From contig NC_063448.1 in assembly GCF_020379485.1 (NCBI RefSeq), forward strand, positions 5,355,726-5,419,725: a stretch of DNA of 64,000 nt, read 5' to 3'. The notes under the pieces are model-generated. The model saw nothing but the letters and a program-made list of their open reading frames with translations. It had not been told where the DNA came from and did not search any database. Source of the DNA: Brassica napus. Lineage: Eukaryota; Streptophyta; Magnoliopsida; Brassicales; Brassicaceae. Of this stretch, positions 1 through 12,708 are shown piece by piece; within the stretch, counting starts at the first letter, position 1; the number at the start of each line of letters is the position of its first letter. The position numbers were made by a program, and so were the translations under genes.

Positions 1-912
1 CTTGATTATGATTTATGGTTATTGGCAATGTGCTATTAATAATACGTAATAACCATACTTCTAGTGATTTTCTATCCAAAATAATAAACAAGATTTGAAA
101 GATTTAGCAAATGGTATAACACACATTTCCATGAAGTGAAATTTCCGAAAGAACCAACAACGAGGCAGAAGTTCTATATATACTCTTTCTCTAGTCATGG
201 AAAACGATATCATTACTCGATGCAATTAAAGTCCATGATTACTGGAGAACAATCTAATTCGCTTGTATACTATTGGTGCATAATAATACCTGCACCACCC
301 CCGAATCCCGATCCCAATTTGGATTTAAACAAAATTCAGTGTACCAAGAAACGAACAAGAGTTGGCCTACGATGTCTCAAATTACAAATCAACTTGTTTT
401 TTTATATATTTATAATGTCTTTGGACTCTTCATTATGCTTGAGTAGCTTCTATGACTTTTTGTTGTTGACATTATCTCTCTGTAAAGAAAAAAACTATGC
501 AAACACTATTCCTCTGAATCCGGCCAACCCACTTATTAATTTCGTGTAATTTAGTTGTTTATTTTGCTTTTGTCCACGAAATCTAGAACATTTTGGGCTT
601 CTTTCCAAGTGCCTTCCCATTTTCTGTTCTTCTTTCTTATAACATTGCATATGCTTATCCTATCTGAAAGTATGTATATTTATATAATATATGATCGTCT
701 TGTCTATGAGACAAGGAGAGAGCTAGAAAGTGCTTAGACAAGTCTTTAACTCTACATGCTGGCATATTGTACTTTGCTCCATAGAATTGTATTAGTTATT
801 AAATACTTCTCTACAGGCTACATGATTTGTGTTTTTCGTGCTATGCCCCCATGGCCGCTCTGAGTCAGAATCATATAGTCAATAAATTTGGAAGACAACA
901 TTGTATCAAAAT
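1..912. other. AT-rich intergenic DNA, no gene seen
   Basis: Two open frames start here, at about 136 and 555. They have no recognisable domain, biased low-complexity composition and no splice partners, so I do not call them genes. The last bases before the tRNA contain a CAA motif (about 897-900), a usual initiation context for plant tRNA genes. Confidence 0.6.
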
Positions 913-986
913 GGCCCATTAGCTCAGTTGGTTAGAGCGTCGTGCTAATAACGCGAAGGTCGCAGGTTCGAAACCTGCATGGGCCA
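913..986 (+). tRNA. tRNA-Ile (anticodon AAU)
   Basis: This 74-nt sequence folds into a complete cloverleaf. The 7-bp acceptor stem GGCCCAT/ATGGGCC is perfect with discriminator A, the D arm carries GCTC/GAGC, the anticodon stem is TCGTG/CGCGA, and the loop CTAATAA places AAT at the anticodon. The T arm is GCAGG/CCTGC around TTCGAAA. There is no intron. The internal A and B boxes are intact and a T run follows, so this looks like a functional nuclear gene. The 3' CCA is added after transcription and is not encoded. Confidence 0.97.
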
Positions 987-990
987 ACTG

Positions 991-1003
991 TTTTGTTTTT
1001 TTT
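991..1003 (+). terminator. RNA polymerase III terminator of the tRNA gene
   Basis: A T4-G-T8 tract begins 4 nt after the mature tRNA end. Runs of four or more T on the sense strand stop Pol III. Confidence 0.8.
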
Positions 1004-1197
1004 ACTTCTGGTACTTTAACCTCATCATCGGCCCAATAAGACTCGTTTTTTAAAACGTCAACATATTCATTCATGGGCCATATTTTCATAACCGTTGCAG
1101 CAATACAATACGAAAAGATGAAGACGATACATGATACTAAACACAAAAGATTTTAGAAGAAAGATAGATGATGAGCTCACAAACGCTCCTCCTGATT

Positions 1198-2919
1198 TCA
1201 AGTGCATGACTTCACTCCAAGAGGAAGTAAATGCTTTTGAGGTTCTGACATTACAATCTCAAATGGTTGACAAAGATTTGGATTCTTCCAAGCTTTAAAT
1301 CTTCTTCCCATCTTCTCATAGAACTTCCTAGAGAATCTAAGCTCCCCTCTTAGGTTGTTTCCATTAATGTATAACGAACCAATACAAGGCAAAGCTTCAA
1401 GTTCGGATGGAACAAAACCGGTAAGATTGTTGTCGTTCAGACCAAGAAACCTCAACCTTTTCAGATTGGTTAGACCAATGGGAATCTCACCTCTTAAACC
1501 CATTTTGGAAACATCTAAAATGACCAGGTTTCTCATCTTCTCCCACTTTATTCCAACCATTTCCTCACCCATTGGATTGTCTGATAACACCAACTCCGTT
1601 AGAGATTGCATCCTTTCAATGTTGTTGGATAGCCCACCAGAGAATCTGTTCTTCCTCAGATCCAATAGTGTCAGATTCTTCAACAACCCAAGTTCTTGAG
1701 GTAGCTTCCCTTCCAAGAAGTTATTGCTTAGGTCAAATTTGAGCAATGAAGTCAAATCTCCAAAAGACGAAGGCAATGTTCCTGAGAAAGAGTTGCGGCT
1801 CAAGTCCATGATCAAAAGCTTCTTTAAGCCTTGGAAGCAGTTCGGGATCATCCCCTTGAACGAGTTCCCTGCCAAGACCATTCTCTTTAGACTATTTAAG
1901 TTGCATATGCTTGATGATAGTCCTCCACTGAACCCATTTTCAAGAACTACCAGCGACTTCAGGTTTGTGAGGTTGCCGAGTGTTTCAGGAAGGTTCCCAA
2001 TGAGACCAGGATTGGATCTAAACTCGAGGGAGTCTAAGTTAGCTGCAAAACTTATCCAACCCTCTTTAGCTATCACAATGGGAGAGATAAAGCAATTGAA
2101 GAAGGAGAGGGATCTTAAGTGCTTGAGCTCAAATAACTCTGGCCTTATCTCAAGACTTGAGGAGCAAGGAAGCGAGTTTTCATGAATAAGCCCTAAACTC
2201 AAATCCGTGACATACCACAAGTCATTGTACATATCACACGAAACACCCTGAAAAACAAAACAAAAAAGGTATATATATATTTTATTCTTCAAGTTTGGAT
2301 TATTGTGAAGAGAACTTAGGCTGCAAAAAAAATAAAGGAATGATTGGTGGGCCAATGTGCCCATATAATTGAAGAACATTTTAAGAAACCCCAAACAAAC
2401 ATGTTATATGAAAATAGGATTCACTTTGGTGCTTTGAAGCTTTAAACTTCACTATCCGATTATAGAAAATTTTCAAAGGGGACAACAAAGCATTTTGAAG
2501 AATTATTGAGACAGCTAGACAACAAAAAAATCTTTACACATCATTTCAAAGCTTTTTAGAGTTTTGAGTTTGATTCAACAACATCTAAAGCTCAAGCTCT
2601 TCACTATCTTCAAGAATCTATGTTTCTCTGACAAGACTAAAGACTTGAGGGTACATAACATGGCTGCACAAAAGGTTTTAATGAAACAGAGAGTTGTAAG
2701 AAAAACCTGAATTGGAGTCCAGCCACAAGGATCAGGATAGAGATCAGAGCCATTCCAAGAATCACCTACAAATCCTTGAATCGCAGAGTACAAAGCTTCT
2801 CGTTCTCTTTTATCCATTGGAGCTTCTTCAGAATAGGTTACTTCAGGCAAAGATTCATCACCGGTACACCTAACAAGTAGAGATAGTAAGAGAAGAGAGC
2901 AAAACATTCGCCACATCAT
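1198..2919 (-). CDS. PII-2-like leucine-rich-repeat protein
   Basis: Two exons, 2707-2919 and 1198-2247, are joined by a phase-0 GT-AG intron (…Pro-Ile-Gln|Gly-Val-Ser-Cys-Asp…). The protein is about 420 aa. The chosen start (Met-Met-Trp) gives a clean signal peptide ending near CTG; an in-frame Met at 2967 would put charged residues ahead of it. An N-terminal segment with DPCGWTPIQGVSCD resembles the capped start of plant LRR proteins. About nine LRRs of the type LxxLxxLxLxxNxFxGxLP follow, and the C-terminus ends in a Cys-containing tail without a kinase. It matches Piriformospora indica-insensitive protein 2 and relatives, which are membrane-associated LRR proteins needed for growth promotion by a root endophyte. 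The order next to CRWN2 fits Arabidopsis At1g13230. The family is sure; the exact role is inferred. Confidence 0.88.
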
Positions 2920-3586
2920 TGCTCTCTCTAAGAGAGCACAAGAACAGAGAATAACAGGTGAAAACAAAGCGTGTGATGTGTTTTGTCTTTTTTTTCAATT
3001 TGAGTTTTTTGGGTTGGTTCTTGTTATTATTTATTGAGAAGAGAGCGAGAGGTCGTTGGGAATCAAATTTAGCTTTTTTCCTCATTACAATTCAAATGGT
3101 TAAAAAGTAAAAGAGGAGAATTCTATAGACATTTTTGGTTACATGTTCCACTTTTGTTACGTAAAGTAAAAGCTTTCATCTGTTCCCATAACCATACATA
3201 TATGCACATATAGAATCCCAATACATTTATCATATATACAATGTTTGTGTATATGTAGTCGAGCATGCAGAGAAGCACACATATCAAAGCGTAATTGCAT
3301 TTAATGGTGTCTCTAATGTTGACAAAGATTTTTCTTTAATGTTTCTGCTTTTTCTGAAAATCATCCTTTGACATTTATTTGTTGTAATCAATAATATCCT
3401 TCTGGAGCCTGGTGCTTTAGGTTCTGTCAATTCGAAAGTACATTATCATTAAACACATGTCTCTAGCTTCTAATTCCCTAACTTCATCTTCCATCAAAAG
3501 GGTGTCTTTGGATACAAAGAAGCTATAAATGGTTCTACATAATAAATGTGAAAGTAACATCTCTTGGATCATCCCACGTGAGATGA
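2920..3586. other. Intergenic: PII-2-like promoter and CRWN2 3' flank
   Basis: This holds the 5' leader and promoter of the minus-strand LRR gene (CT/GA-rich around 2920-3080) and the 3' flank of CRWN2. Reading frames here are short and antisense, with no coding signal. Confidence 0.5.
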
Positions 3587-3646
3587 TTATGTGGTGAGAA
3601 AAGTCCACAGCTTCTTTCTTATGGATCCTTCACCGGGTCTTAGTGA

Positions 3647-3682
<36 letters not shown>

Positions 3683-6600
3683 GTCATCGTCTTCTTGTTC
3701 CTCGTAATCTTCTTCATCATTTCCATCCTCATATTCTTCATTCTTATCCTCATTGACTGTTCTCTGCGTCTGATCATCTTCAACAGAGGGGCTCATAGCG
3801 ATGTTAGGTGCTACTTCTGTATTTGCAACCGAAACACCCACATTGGTATTAGCAGTAGCAGTAGTTGTTTCCACCTGCCATAGAACGGATCACCTTATTA
3901 GCATGTATGCTTGTTTTGTCTTGCGATGAACTTTATTTATGAGCAGGGTTTTATTCAGTAAAGAGTTGTAGAACTTTAAAACAGGAATCCACAAAGAAGA
4001 GGGAGAGGAAGTTTTTCTTACAGTTACAACTCTCTCAGCCCTAACTTCTGAACTTTCTAATCTTCTAGCTGGAAGAGGTTCCACCACCGATTCGCTAGTT
4101 CCTTCGACATTGTCCTTTGATGGCGCAGAGGCAGCAATGTCTGCATCATCTTCACCACCAGCTGCATTATCTTTAACATCTGCTGGAACTTGGTCTACGC
4201 TGCACACCCATAAGATTTTAGGACATCAGTGTAGAAGATTTAAGACACAACAATGAAAGGGAATATAAGACTATTACACAAATTATAAACTGTATTTCTT
4301 ACGAAGCGAGACTACACTAACACAGGGACCCCTTACTCTTTTAACAAATCACGTGAAGCCATATTAAGGCCTATAAACACACAGTCACAGGATTAAGAAA
4401 CTTACGTTTTGTTCCGCCTCAGATTGTAGCGTTTTTGGCCAGGGGTCTGCGGCAAGACAGCAACAGTCTGCTGTCTCTTACGACGTCCATCACCAGCAGC
4501 AGTATCCTCAGTATGCTGTCTTTTCCTTCCACCTCTGCCTGTTGTCTTCTCGCTAGTACCAGAAACGTGACCACTCGCTTCACCTTTTGATGAGTCTCCA
4601 GGGCTGGCATGATTGGCCGAATTAGTAGGATTCGTAGAAGGCTTGGGTTTTCTAGGTCTGCCACGTCCACGTCCACGCCTGGCACTCTGAAGCTCTGAAA
4701 ACTGAGAACATTCAGAAGTTTCTTGTACTCGACTGTCTGTATATTCCTCATCCTCGTCCGGAATTGTGCTAACTGGCAGTGGTTTTTCACCTTTTGTTTC
4801 CTTATTAACGGCCAGTGAGGAGGACGGACGCTGCTCAGGCTTGCCTGTGTCCATATCATGCTCAGCTCTTTTACTTGGTGAGAAAAGTATTGAAGTGCAC
4901 TTCTGCAGTATCGACATGTTGGGCCTTCTAGATCCACCACTTCCTGAGGCATCTCTGTCTAGAGATTTCTTGATATTACAGGAGTCAGACGCATCAGAAC
5001 TTTCTGGAAGGTCACTCAAAACTACATTAGGTGGCAGAATAGCTTCTTCTTCGTTATATGGTAGTTGGAGATCAGAGAGTACAAACTCATTCGCCAGCTG
5101 CCCACAACTCCCACAATCCTTGAGCTTTTGAACAAATGCCAGAAACCGACCTCTTTCACGTGCAAACTCTTCTCTACGCTTCTTGAGGTTGATGCTGAGT
5201 GTACTAAGTTCACTAATGTCATTATGCATCTCTGCTTGCTGCTCTTTGAGTTTCTCCTTGTGTTTGGCAATTTCTTCACTTTCCTTCTGGAGAGCACCCC
5301 TTTTCGACACCATTTCTTCCATCTCCCTGTTCAAAGCCTGCTTACGGTGTTTGATATCACTAAGCTCTTTCATTCTTTTATCCTCAAACTGAGACAGTCT
5401 GTCTTGTAGAGCTTTCTCGTCTTCTTCTTTTCTCTTTTGTTGTTCAATTTCAAGATTCCTTCTCATCGTTTCTAGATCGTCAAGCGCCTTAGAATGCTCA
5501 AGATTGGCTTTCTCATGTAATGCTGAGCGTTCGTGTTCCATATTGGCTTCAAACGATTCTCTCTGCAGTCTAATATCATCCAGTTCCTGTTTTATCTGAA
5601 CCCTCAAAGCACTCTCTTCTTTCTTCAATCTTTCTCCTTCCAGCATTTGAAACCTCTCAAACTTTGCTTTTTCTTCAGAAATTCTCATTCGCTCTTTATT
5701 GTATTCAGCTTGCTTCTCATCCAATATTTCCCACTCCTTTTCAAATCTCTCTTTCTCTTGCTTCAGATTTTCAACTTCCTTAGAAAGAAACTCCTCGTGG
5801 AGTCTTGATTTCTCTATCTGGGACTTGAGTTCAGATTGAAGTCTCTGGTATTCTTCTCTCTCTTCTTTCTTGATTTCAAGACTTTTGAGTTCTTCCCGGA
5901 TCGCATCCTCCTTCTTCATCATCTCAGACCGGATGTTTTCAATCTCTTGTTGTAAATCCATGAGGCTCTCCTTATCAGAAAGTAATTGTTGCTTTTCCAA
6001 ACTTAACCTTTTCTCCTCAGCTTGTATGGCTTTTTCTTTTTCTCTAATAGCTTTAGACTTTGCTTCAAGGTCCATTTCTTTTTCAGTCACTCGCCCAAAC
6101 TTCTTATTCAGAGCTTGATTTCTTTTCTGCAGCTTCTCCTCGCCATGATCAATTTCAACTCTCTGTCGTTCAACTTCTTCCGTTTTTCTTTGGAGTTCCT
6201 TGTCCAGAGATTTTCTTCTCTCTTCACATTCTTGTTCAAATGCCAGCATCTTATCAGCTAATTCTGCCTTCTGATCATCAATGAGCTTCTGAATTTCTGT
6301 CTGTTTAAAAGATCAATGTAAAGCTTTAATTACAAAAATCAGAATAATCTAAGGTGCAGCACGCATATATCTGTCTATGTACAGAAAGACTACCAACCAA
6401 CCCCAAAATGTTATGGCTGTTAAAATTAATTGGCACCCAGTAAAAATTATAGTAGTAGGAGTTAGTGAGATTCTATTGTCTAACCATAGAGCAACTGTTT
6501 TTGCACAACAATGTCCTTAAAACTTACCCCTTCTCTAGCAATAAGCTTCTCTTCAAGTGCTCGCAACTCCCTCTCCTTTGCCATTAGCATGCTCTGGAGT

Positions 6601-8124
6601 GTGCAAGATTCCTGGGTAAATCCATCACACCAAAATCATATGAGAAAAAAACAAGGGTCTAAAAATGCAATGTCAAGTAAGTTATAAACTCACTTTCTCT
6701 TTTGCAGTCAATTCTTGCAATCGCTTACTCAAATCCTCTTCAGTTTCCTTACACTTTGACATTGACAAAGCAATCTTTCTATCCCAGTCTTCAAGTTCTT
6801 TAGCTTTCAACTTCAAGTTCTTTTCTTTTTCATTAACCTTTTCCTCTCTCTGATTCAGGACTCTCTTCTGTTCAGGCATTGATTCTTCCTTCACTTGAAG
6901 CTTTTTCTCCCATTCATGAAGGTAGTCTCTTTGCTTGTGGAAAGTCTCTTCATATGATTCTCGCCTGTATTACAATAACATACAAGTTAGACCAACAAAT
7001 ATATTTGAATTTTACCGTCGTATAAGGAATATCTATGTTTACTCTTTAGCAAATGAAAGCCGCTCTTGTTGCAGGACCCTCTCACGCGTCTCCACTTCCT
7101 TCAATCTCATTTCCAGCTCAGAGCTCTTCCTAGTTGCCTCTGCGAGTTTGCTTTCAGCAGAATAAATCTTACTTTCCACATCAGAAGATCTCCCGGTAAC
7201 ACTAGCAACCAGAGCATTTGCTTCAGCTAATTTAGCTTCAGAAGCGAGCCTTGTCTTGTTAGTCTCTTCTTGCATTTCACGAAGAGCCTTTTCAAGCTGC
7301 CAAAAAGGTAAAATAAAATTATATCTCTAAGAAAATTCACAGGGGAAGTAAGACGTCTAACCTTAATACAGAATTATGATTTATTATCCCAAACAATAAA
7401 AGAAAATCCGTAGAAAGTTAAACATATATATCCAGATATCCATCAAGTTAAAGCTAAACTATCATACCTCCTCTACACATTGCTTTTCCAGACCCAAGGC
7501 TTTTCTCAAGTTCTCTTCCCGTTGTTCCACAGTAGTCAATGCGTACAGATGTGATGACTGCTCTCTTTTAAGGATTTCTTGAGCTTCTTGTAATGCCTGA
7601 TTTAGTTGCTCGTGCTTCGAAGCCCACTCCTTATTCTCCATGAGAAGAAGTCCCATGTTGTGCTGGTAGCCATATAACTGCACAGTAAAACCAGTAGATT
7701 CGCATTGGTAAAAGTGGGAGAAAAAGAGTCAACACACTCAGTTCTTAACACATGAATGCTTCAAAGCAACAAGACCCATAAGGTAAACACACTCATTTTT
7801 TCATAAAGGTACCTCCTTTTCGAGTGTGGAGATCTTTTCGAGAAGCGCTTCTCGATCTTTCCTCTCCATTGATGCCTCATCCAACAAACCCACTTCCCTA
7901 AACCTCCTCCAATCGCCCATATCCATATCATCAGCCTCACCTCTGGAAAAGCCTTCTCCGGTCAGAGTTCCAATCGGAGGCGGCGGAAGAGTCGAATTCA
8001 CCGGGTCCTCGCTGAACGCAATCGCCTTTCCCTTTCTATCGGCGTTTCTAGGGCTAGTAACACGCGTCTCGCTTCTCGGCGTCATCGCCGGAGACATCCA
8101 CTGTTTTCTTTGCGGCGTGAACAT
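3587..8124 (-). CDS. CRWN2: CRWN2/LINC2-type nuclear lamina coiled-coil protein (NMCP)
   Basis: Eight exons: 7813-8124, 7468-7677, 7043-7296, 6694-6964, 6528-6611, 4406-6300, 4022-4199 and 3587-3874. All junctions are GT-AG and in phase, giving about 1163 aa, close to the Arabidopsis protein. The order is: a short head with [12 protein letters not shown]; a very long heptad-rich coiled coil (about residues 70-750) of Glu/Lys/Arg-rich helices; a tail with basic nuclear-localisation clusters (GGRKRQ and DGRRKRQ); the family motif RYNLRR; a 14-Asp tract; and the conserved C-terminal end KLWTF-x-TT. CRWN proteins assemble the plant nuclear lamina and set nuclear size and heterochromatin organisation; CRWN2 acts redundantly with CRWN1. 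The upstream ATG at 8232 is in frame but lies in the leader and gives an unrelated N-terminus, so I start at MFTPQRK. Confidence 0.95.
3650..3691 (-). repeat. Asp-coding trinucleotide repeat in the last CRWN2 exon
   Basis: Fourteen consecutive GAT/GAC codons encode a poly-aspartate tract in the acidic tail. The run is mostly pure GAT, so it is a coding microsatellite likely to vary in length between accessions. Confidence 0.9.
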
Positions 8125-8886
8125 AGTTTCCGAAGAGGATCCACAAATGTTTTTTGGGAACCCTAATTTCACAATCTCTCTCTCTCTCTTCCTTTCTCTC
8201 TCTAAGAATACAACGGCTTTATGAAATTTCAAGTTCCTCCCTGATTAAACAAATCGAAATCATGGTTGGTGTAGGGGTAAAAAGGTAAATTAATTTCACG
8301 AAGAAAGCGGATTAATTAACCGAGACGGCTTAAGATAATTACATAGCGGATTAAGAGACTAATATGAGAAGCCTGTTTTGGGCCCATAAACGTAACCTAA
8401 AGCCCAATGTTTGTAATTTAGCCTGACCAGCCTTTTTTAAAAGAAATGTTTGGATAAGTAATTAACGATCATGTTTAAAGTGTTTTGAGAGAAGTAAATT
8501 TAATTACGTAAGGACTTCTTGACCGCTAATGAGAAAGTGGAATTTTCTTTTTCTTCTCTATATACTTTTTCTTTCTAGACGTGTACCGTAAGATAGGGTG
8601 TAATAAGCAGTAACCACACTAGTAAAAGTTTATAACTCAATTGAATATCAGAAGCGCTTTTACAGGAAGTTATAACATGAAGAAAAAAAAACATTAACTC
8701 ATATTGACATGGTTCACTAGTCTTCTGTGTATTAACATGTATAAAATTTGAAAGCGAGTTATAAAGCTTAGACCCCATTTGATTATCTGAATGTTTCATT
8801 TTTGTTCGTGCTTTGCTGTTTTAGTCTAGTTGGATCATTTTAAACTTATCATATACTTTGATAAAAAAATTTTTTTGAAAAAGGGT
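8125..8886 (-). promoter_or_regulatory. CRWN2 5' leader and promoter
   Basis: The leader directly upstream of the start is CT/GA-rich (about 8175-8215). Farther upstream, around 8379-8408, TGGGCCCAT and AGCCCAATG are site-II-type elements (TGGGCC/T), common in promoters of dividing-cell and housekeeping genes. The rest, up to the MULE at 8.9 kb, is AT-rich without a gene. Confidence 0.5.
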
Positions 8887-8895
8887 TTTCATTAA

Positions 8896-11591
8896 GAGAA
8901 ATTAGGGTGTATATACACCATTTCGACCATAATTTGCAAGCTACCCAATTACTATTAGACTTTTCTTTAATACCAAAATAACCCTATGGCTCTACACACC
9001 TACATAATTCTAGGTCAGATTTTATGTCAGAGCTTAGACACACTAACCCATTTTTCAATTTCTTTGATAATGAATAAATCTTCCATTTTCAGAACTAGAA
9101 AAAAGAGAAAAAGAAGTCATTATTAGATCTAATCTGAAAAACTGAAGAGAGATGCTTGTTTGCACAGCCAAGATCCCCAACAGCTCTTATTTTGTAAGTA
9201 AAATCACTATCACTATGTCATTATTTGTTTGTGATTTCTTCTTATTTTGTTCTACTGGTTTTGTCCTCTCCAAGTCCTAACTATGAAATTACTAGTTTTT
9301 ATTTTTTGGAGATGGAGATTCAGACGTCAACACATGTCTGAACGAAGAAGAAGACAGAGATCTGGTTTCTTTTGTTGGGAGGTTAGGGTCTAACATCTTT
9401 CATCCACTTTAACTTATTGTTTACCACTTAACATAATGATTACTCATATCTATATATAAAAAAATATTTTGTAACCACAGTGACAATTATTTAGTTTGAT
9501 GGTAACCCATAGTGTATAGAATATTATAGATAACTTAGTCGATAACTTTTTCATTACTCTTCAACATCAGTTTATATGTTTTCGATTTATTCAAGTTATC
9601 TACTTTTTGTTATTTGACTAGGGAAACCTATTTTACAATGGTATATCTTCAACTAGCTGACAACTTATACTGTAACATGTATTACTCTTCATTAGATTTT
9701 AACTTAGAAGAGTTTAGTAGGTCATCTATTGAGGATGACAAAGTGTTTTGGAGTATAGATACTTAGATGATAACAATCTATTTAGACGTTATTGTTTAAC
9801 GTTGTCAGTTGTATTTATAACCGTCTCTTTGTTTTTCTTTTGCAAAGTTAATGTATAATAAATGATTAAGGCCACTAAGAATTTAATTAGGTCATACAGT
9901 TTTGTGTTTTATATAAGTTGTATGAACTTCTGCATATAATTCAGCGATGATGTTTCAAGATAGCTAGCGTTTTTTGAGAATAACTTAGGAGAAAGATTAA
10001 AACTTTCTTAGCATTCTTGTTATGTTAGTAAAAGTATTTCTAGTTATTTTAACATATGTATTTGTTGCAGGTAAGTGTACAGCTGAGTAAAGATCATTGG
10101 ATTGGGGAGTATCAAATCCCATCATCTCTTAAAACTTCATAGGTCAAAAACTGAGAATCCCTTACCAGTAATTATCTAATGTTGTCTTTTTAGCATCAAA
10201 ACAATGTCGTCTTCGTACTCTGATGCGCTCTGGCTGATCAAATGCAACATGTGATGAAAAAAAAGTGATGGACTTGGTTCATAAGAATTAACGGGTTCTA
10301 ATCAATGTGAAACATGGAAGATTGATTCACGAGAAGGAGTTGGTGAAGTGTCTAGTGGAAGTGTGAATTGTAATGCATATTTAGGCACATGTTTTTGTTT
10401 AACTAGCATTGTCAATGAATCACTTACTAACATATGTTATTTGATACTTCTAATGTTAGTTGATATGTAAATGTTACAGTCTAAAATTATATGATGTAAT
10501 AAATGTTACTGTCTAAATTTATCAGTAGATGATAACAATTATAAATGATTGTGGTTAACACTTTTCCGTGTCTAGTAAATGTTATAATAGTCGCTAAGAT
10601 ATATCTTAGAGAATGTTTTTGTAAGTGATTCACATGTAAGAGAGACACAATAAACAATTTATCTAATATATAAGTTAGCAGATAATCACATGAATATATG
10701 AACATGTTATGAATAAAAAAGTGATAGACTCGCTTGGTAATAATATGTTCTAATCAATGTGGGACGCGGATGAGTGGTTCATGAGAAGGATATGGTGAAG
10801 TGTCTAGTGGAAGTGTGATTGGTAATGCATATTTAAACGGATGTTTTATTGCTATCTGGTTATCGGCATTTGACTTACTAACATATGTTGTTTGATATTT
10901 ATAATATTAATTGATATATAAAATGTCATAGTCTAACATTATATGATATAATGAATGTTAGTGTTTAAATTTACAAGTAGATGTTAACAATTATAAATAT
11001 TTGTGGTTAACACTCTGTAGTGTCTAGTAAATGTTATAGTAGCCGCTAAGATAGATCTTAGAGACAATGATTTTGTAAGTGACGCAGGTGTAAAAGACAA
11101 ATAAATAATTGATTTAATATATATAAGTTAGCATATAACCACATGAATATATGAAGTAATTATTGTGGTTGATATTTACTTGTTAGTTAATAACTTAATA
11201 TATACAATGTTACTAGCTGATTGTAGATGATATACAAAATCTTAGTGTCTAAATAAATGATATAACTAATGATGATACATGTTAGTAGATTTTATCTATA
11301 TAATACAGACGTCTGGTTTAGAATATTTTTTCATATATTTGTAAAAATTTGCAATTTAAATGTGTGGTGTGGGACACTCTATTACAAACCCACGTGATGA
11401 ACATTACTCTACGATATCCTAGGTATATCAAACAAGATTCTCACTTCAGTATCTCTCCTCTTACGTGTCTCTATAGGTAATGGCATTTTGGGAAGATCAC
11501 ATAACTTTGCTACAGGGAAGGGAGGGTTTTGAGTGCATGTGTATATTTTGCTAATTTCGGTTCTTTTTGGGTATATTCACGTAATTGTCTC
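8896..11591. mobile_element. Non-autonomous Mutator-like element (VANDAL-like)
   Basis: The ends are related inverted sequences: GAGAAATTAGGGTGTATATA on the left, and GAGACAATTACGTGAATATA on the complement of the right end. Both are flanked by the same 9-bp target duplication TTTCATTAA (8887-8895 and 11592-11600). A 9-bp duplication is the MULE hallmark, and weak, degenerate ends recall the VANDAL group. The 2.7 kb interior is AT-rich, has no transposase frame, and contains a 455-bp tandem duplication. Two short exon-like stretches lie at about 9150-9195 (ATG, then a good GTAAGT donor) and 9310-9390. They could be captured host exons or MULE leader remnants; I cannot tell which. Confidence 0.82.
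10254..11163. repeat. Two tandem copies of a ~455-bp unit inside the MULE
   Basis: Copy 1 (about 10254-10708) and copy 2 (about 10709-11163) share long blocks, such as GGTGAAGTGTCTAGTGGAAG, and the same order of motifs throughout. I estimate roughly 80% identity by eye. Divergence between copies implies an old duplication. Neither copy has an open frame of note. Confidence 0.8.
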
Positions 11592-11600
11592 TTTCATTAA

Positions 11601-11895
11601 TATTTCTTTTGTTTTTTTTAAAACAGAAAATAAATAAAGCCCATCCACAATCCCAAACTATTTAGCAAAAATATTGTGATAATTTCAATTAAGTTTAATA
11701 TTACTTTGAAAATAAATAGTTTAATATTACTTTGATAATTTCCAAAAAATGTCCTGACAAAAAGAAATATTGTAATTAATTATTTGTAATATATATATAT
11801 ATATAAATATTAACTGGTTGTGTATAATTTGTGTGTGTGTGTGTGTGTTTTTTTTTGTAAATTGTCACCAGCTAGTATGCAAAATAACCTAATTA
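11601..11895. repeat. AT-rich spacer with (TA)n and (GT)n microsatellites
   Basis: A TA run lies near 11788-11806 and a GT run near 11830-11848, followed by a T tract. No gene is seen. Confidence 0.7.
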
Positions 11896-12708
11896 CTAGA
11901 TCTCGACCCGCGCAACCGCGTAGATTTTTGTTTTCATTTATTTTTATATAAATATTTTGTTTTCAATTCTAAATTGGTATATATTATAATATATATGTGT
12001 CTATCAATTCTTAAAACATAATAAGTTTACGGTATATTTTTTTATTGAATAGATTGTTTCAAATTTTCACATGTATTTGTATCTTTTTCTATATATATAT
12101 TTTTGGAATATTATTTCATTATTAAAATCGTAACTATATATATAAAGATTAGTAAAATATTTTTTTATTGTCATATTCAAAGATATTGTAACATTTCACA
12201 AATTTAGAATTTTTTTTAAAAATTAAACTTTTCGCTTCATAGATTTTTATTATCGAGTAAATAATTAAATATTTAGTTTTTGTTTAATTTTTTAAAAAAA
12301 CGATATAGTTTAAAATTTATTTTCATTGGTTTAAGGTAGTAAAGATTAATTATTGTTAGATAATATGATTTTTGTTATTAAAAAAAAAATCTTTATCATT
12401 TTAAAAGTTAACATCGACAAATATTTAAATATTTAACATATGCAGATATAGTATTACAACATTAAATTATATCTATTTAATTTATACTATCTATAAATCC
12501 AATAGATCATCTATTGTTTAAATCCAATAGATCATCTATTTAAATCCAATTGTTTATAGCCCAATAAAAAATTATGATAGGCCCAAAATTTAAATAATAA
12601 GTTAGAGATCAAATGTAACATGACTTTCTAGGAATAGGTCCATTAGGTCTATTTTTTAAAAAAATCACACATCAATCAAGGTTGTGACTTCTGTTTTAAT
12701 ATATAAGA
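11896..12708 (-). mobile_element. Non-autonomous Helitron (copy 1)
   Basis: Read on the minus strand, it starts TC (12707-12708) followed by the typical crucifer Helitron head TTATATATTAAAACAGAAG. It ends with a GC-rich hairpin (ACGCGGTTGCGCGGGT region, about 11905-11925) a few bases before the terminal CTAG at 11896-11899, and host T follows. There is no target duplication, as expected. About 0.8 kb, AT-rich, with no Rep/helicase. Confidence 0.8.

Noticed and set aside
136..737. Two consecutive open frames (137 and 60 codons)
   Set aside because: No domain, hydrophobic low-complexity runs typical of translated AT-rich DNA, no promoter or splice logic.
4766..6284. Several plus-strand frames opposite the large CRWN2 exon
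   Set aside because: Antisense shadows: purine-rich coiled-coil codons read backwards give Phe/Leu/Ser-rich open frames.
10487..10705. 72-codon minus-strand frame
   Set aside because: Lies inside the tandem repeat of the MULE; the second repeat copy has no equivalent frame.
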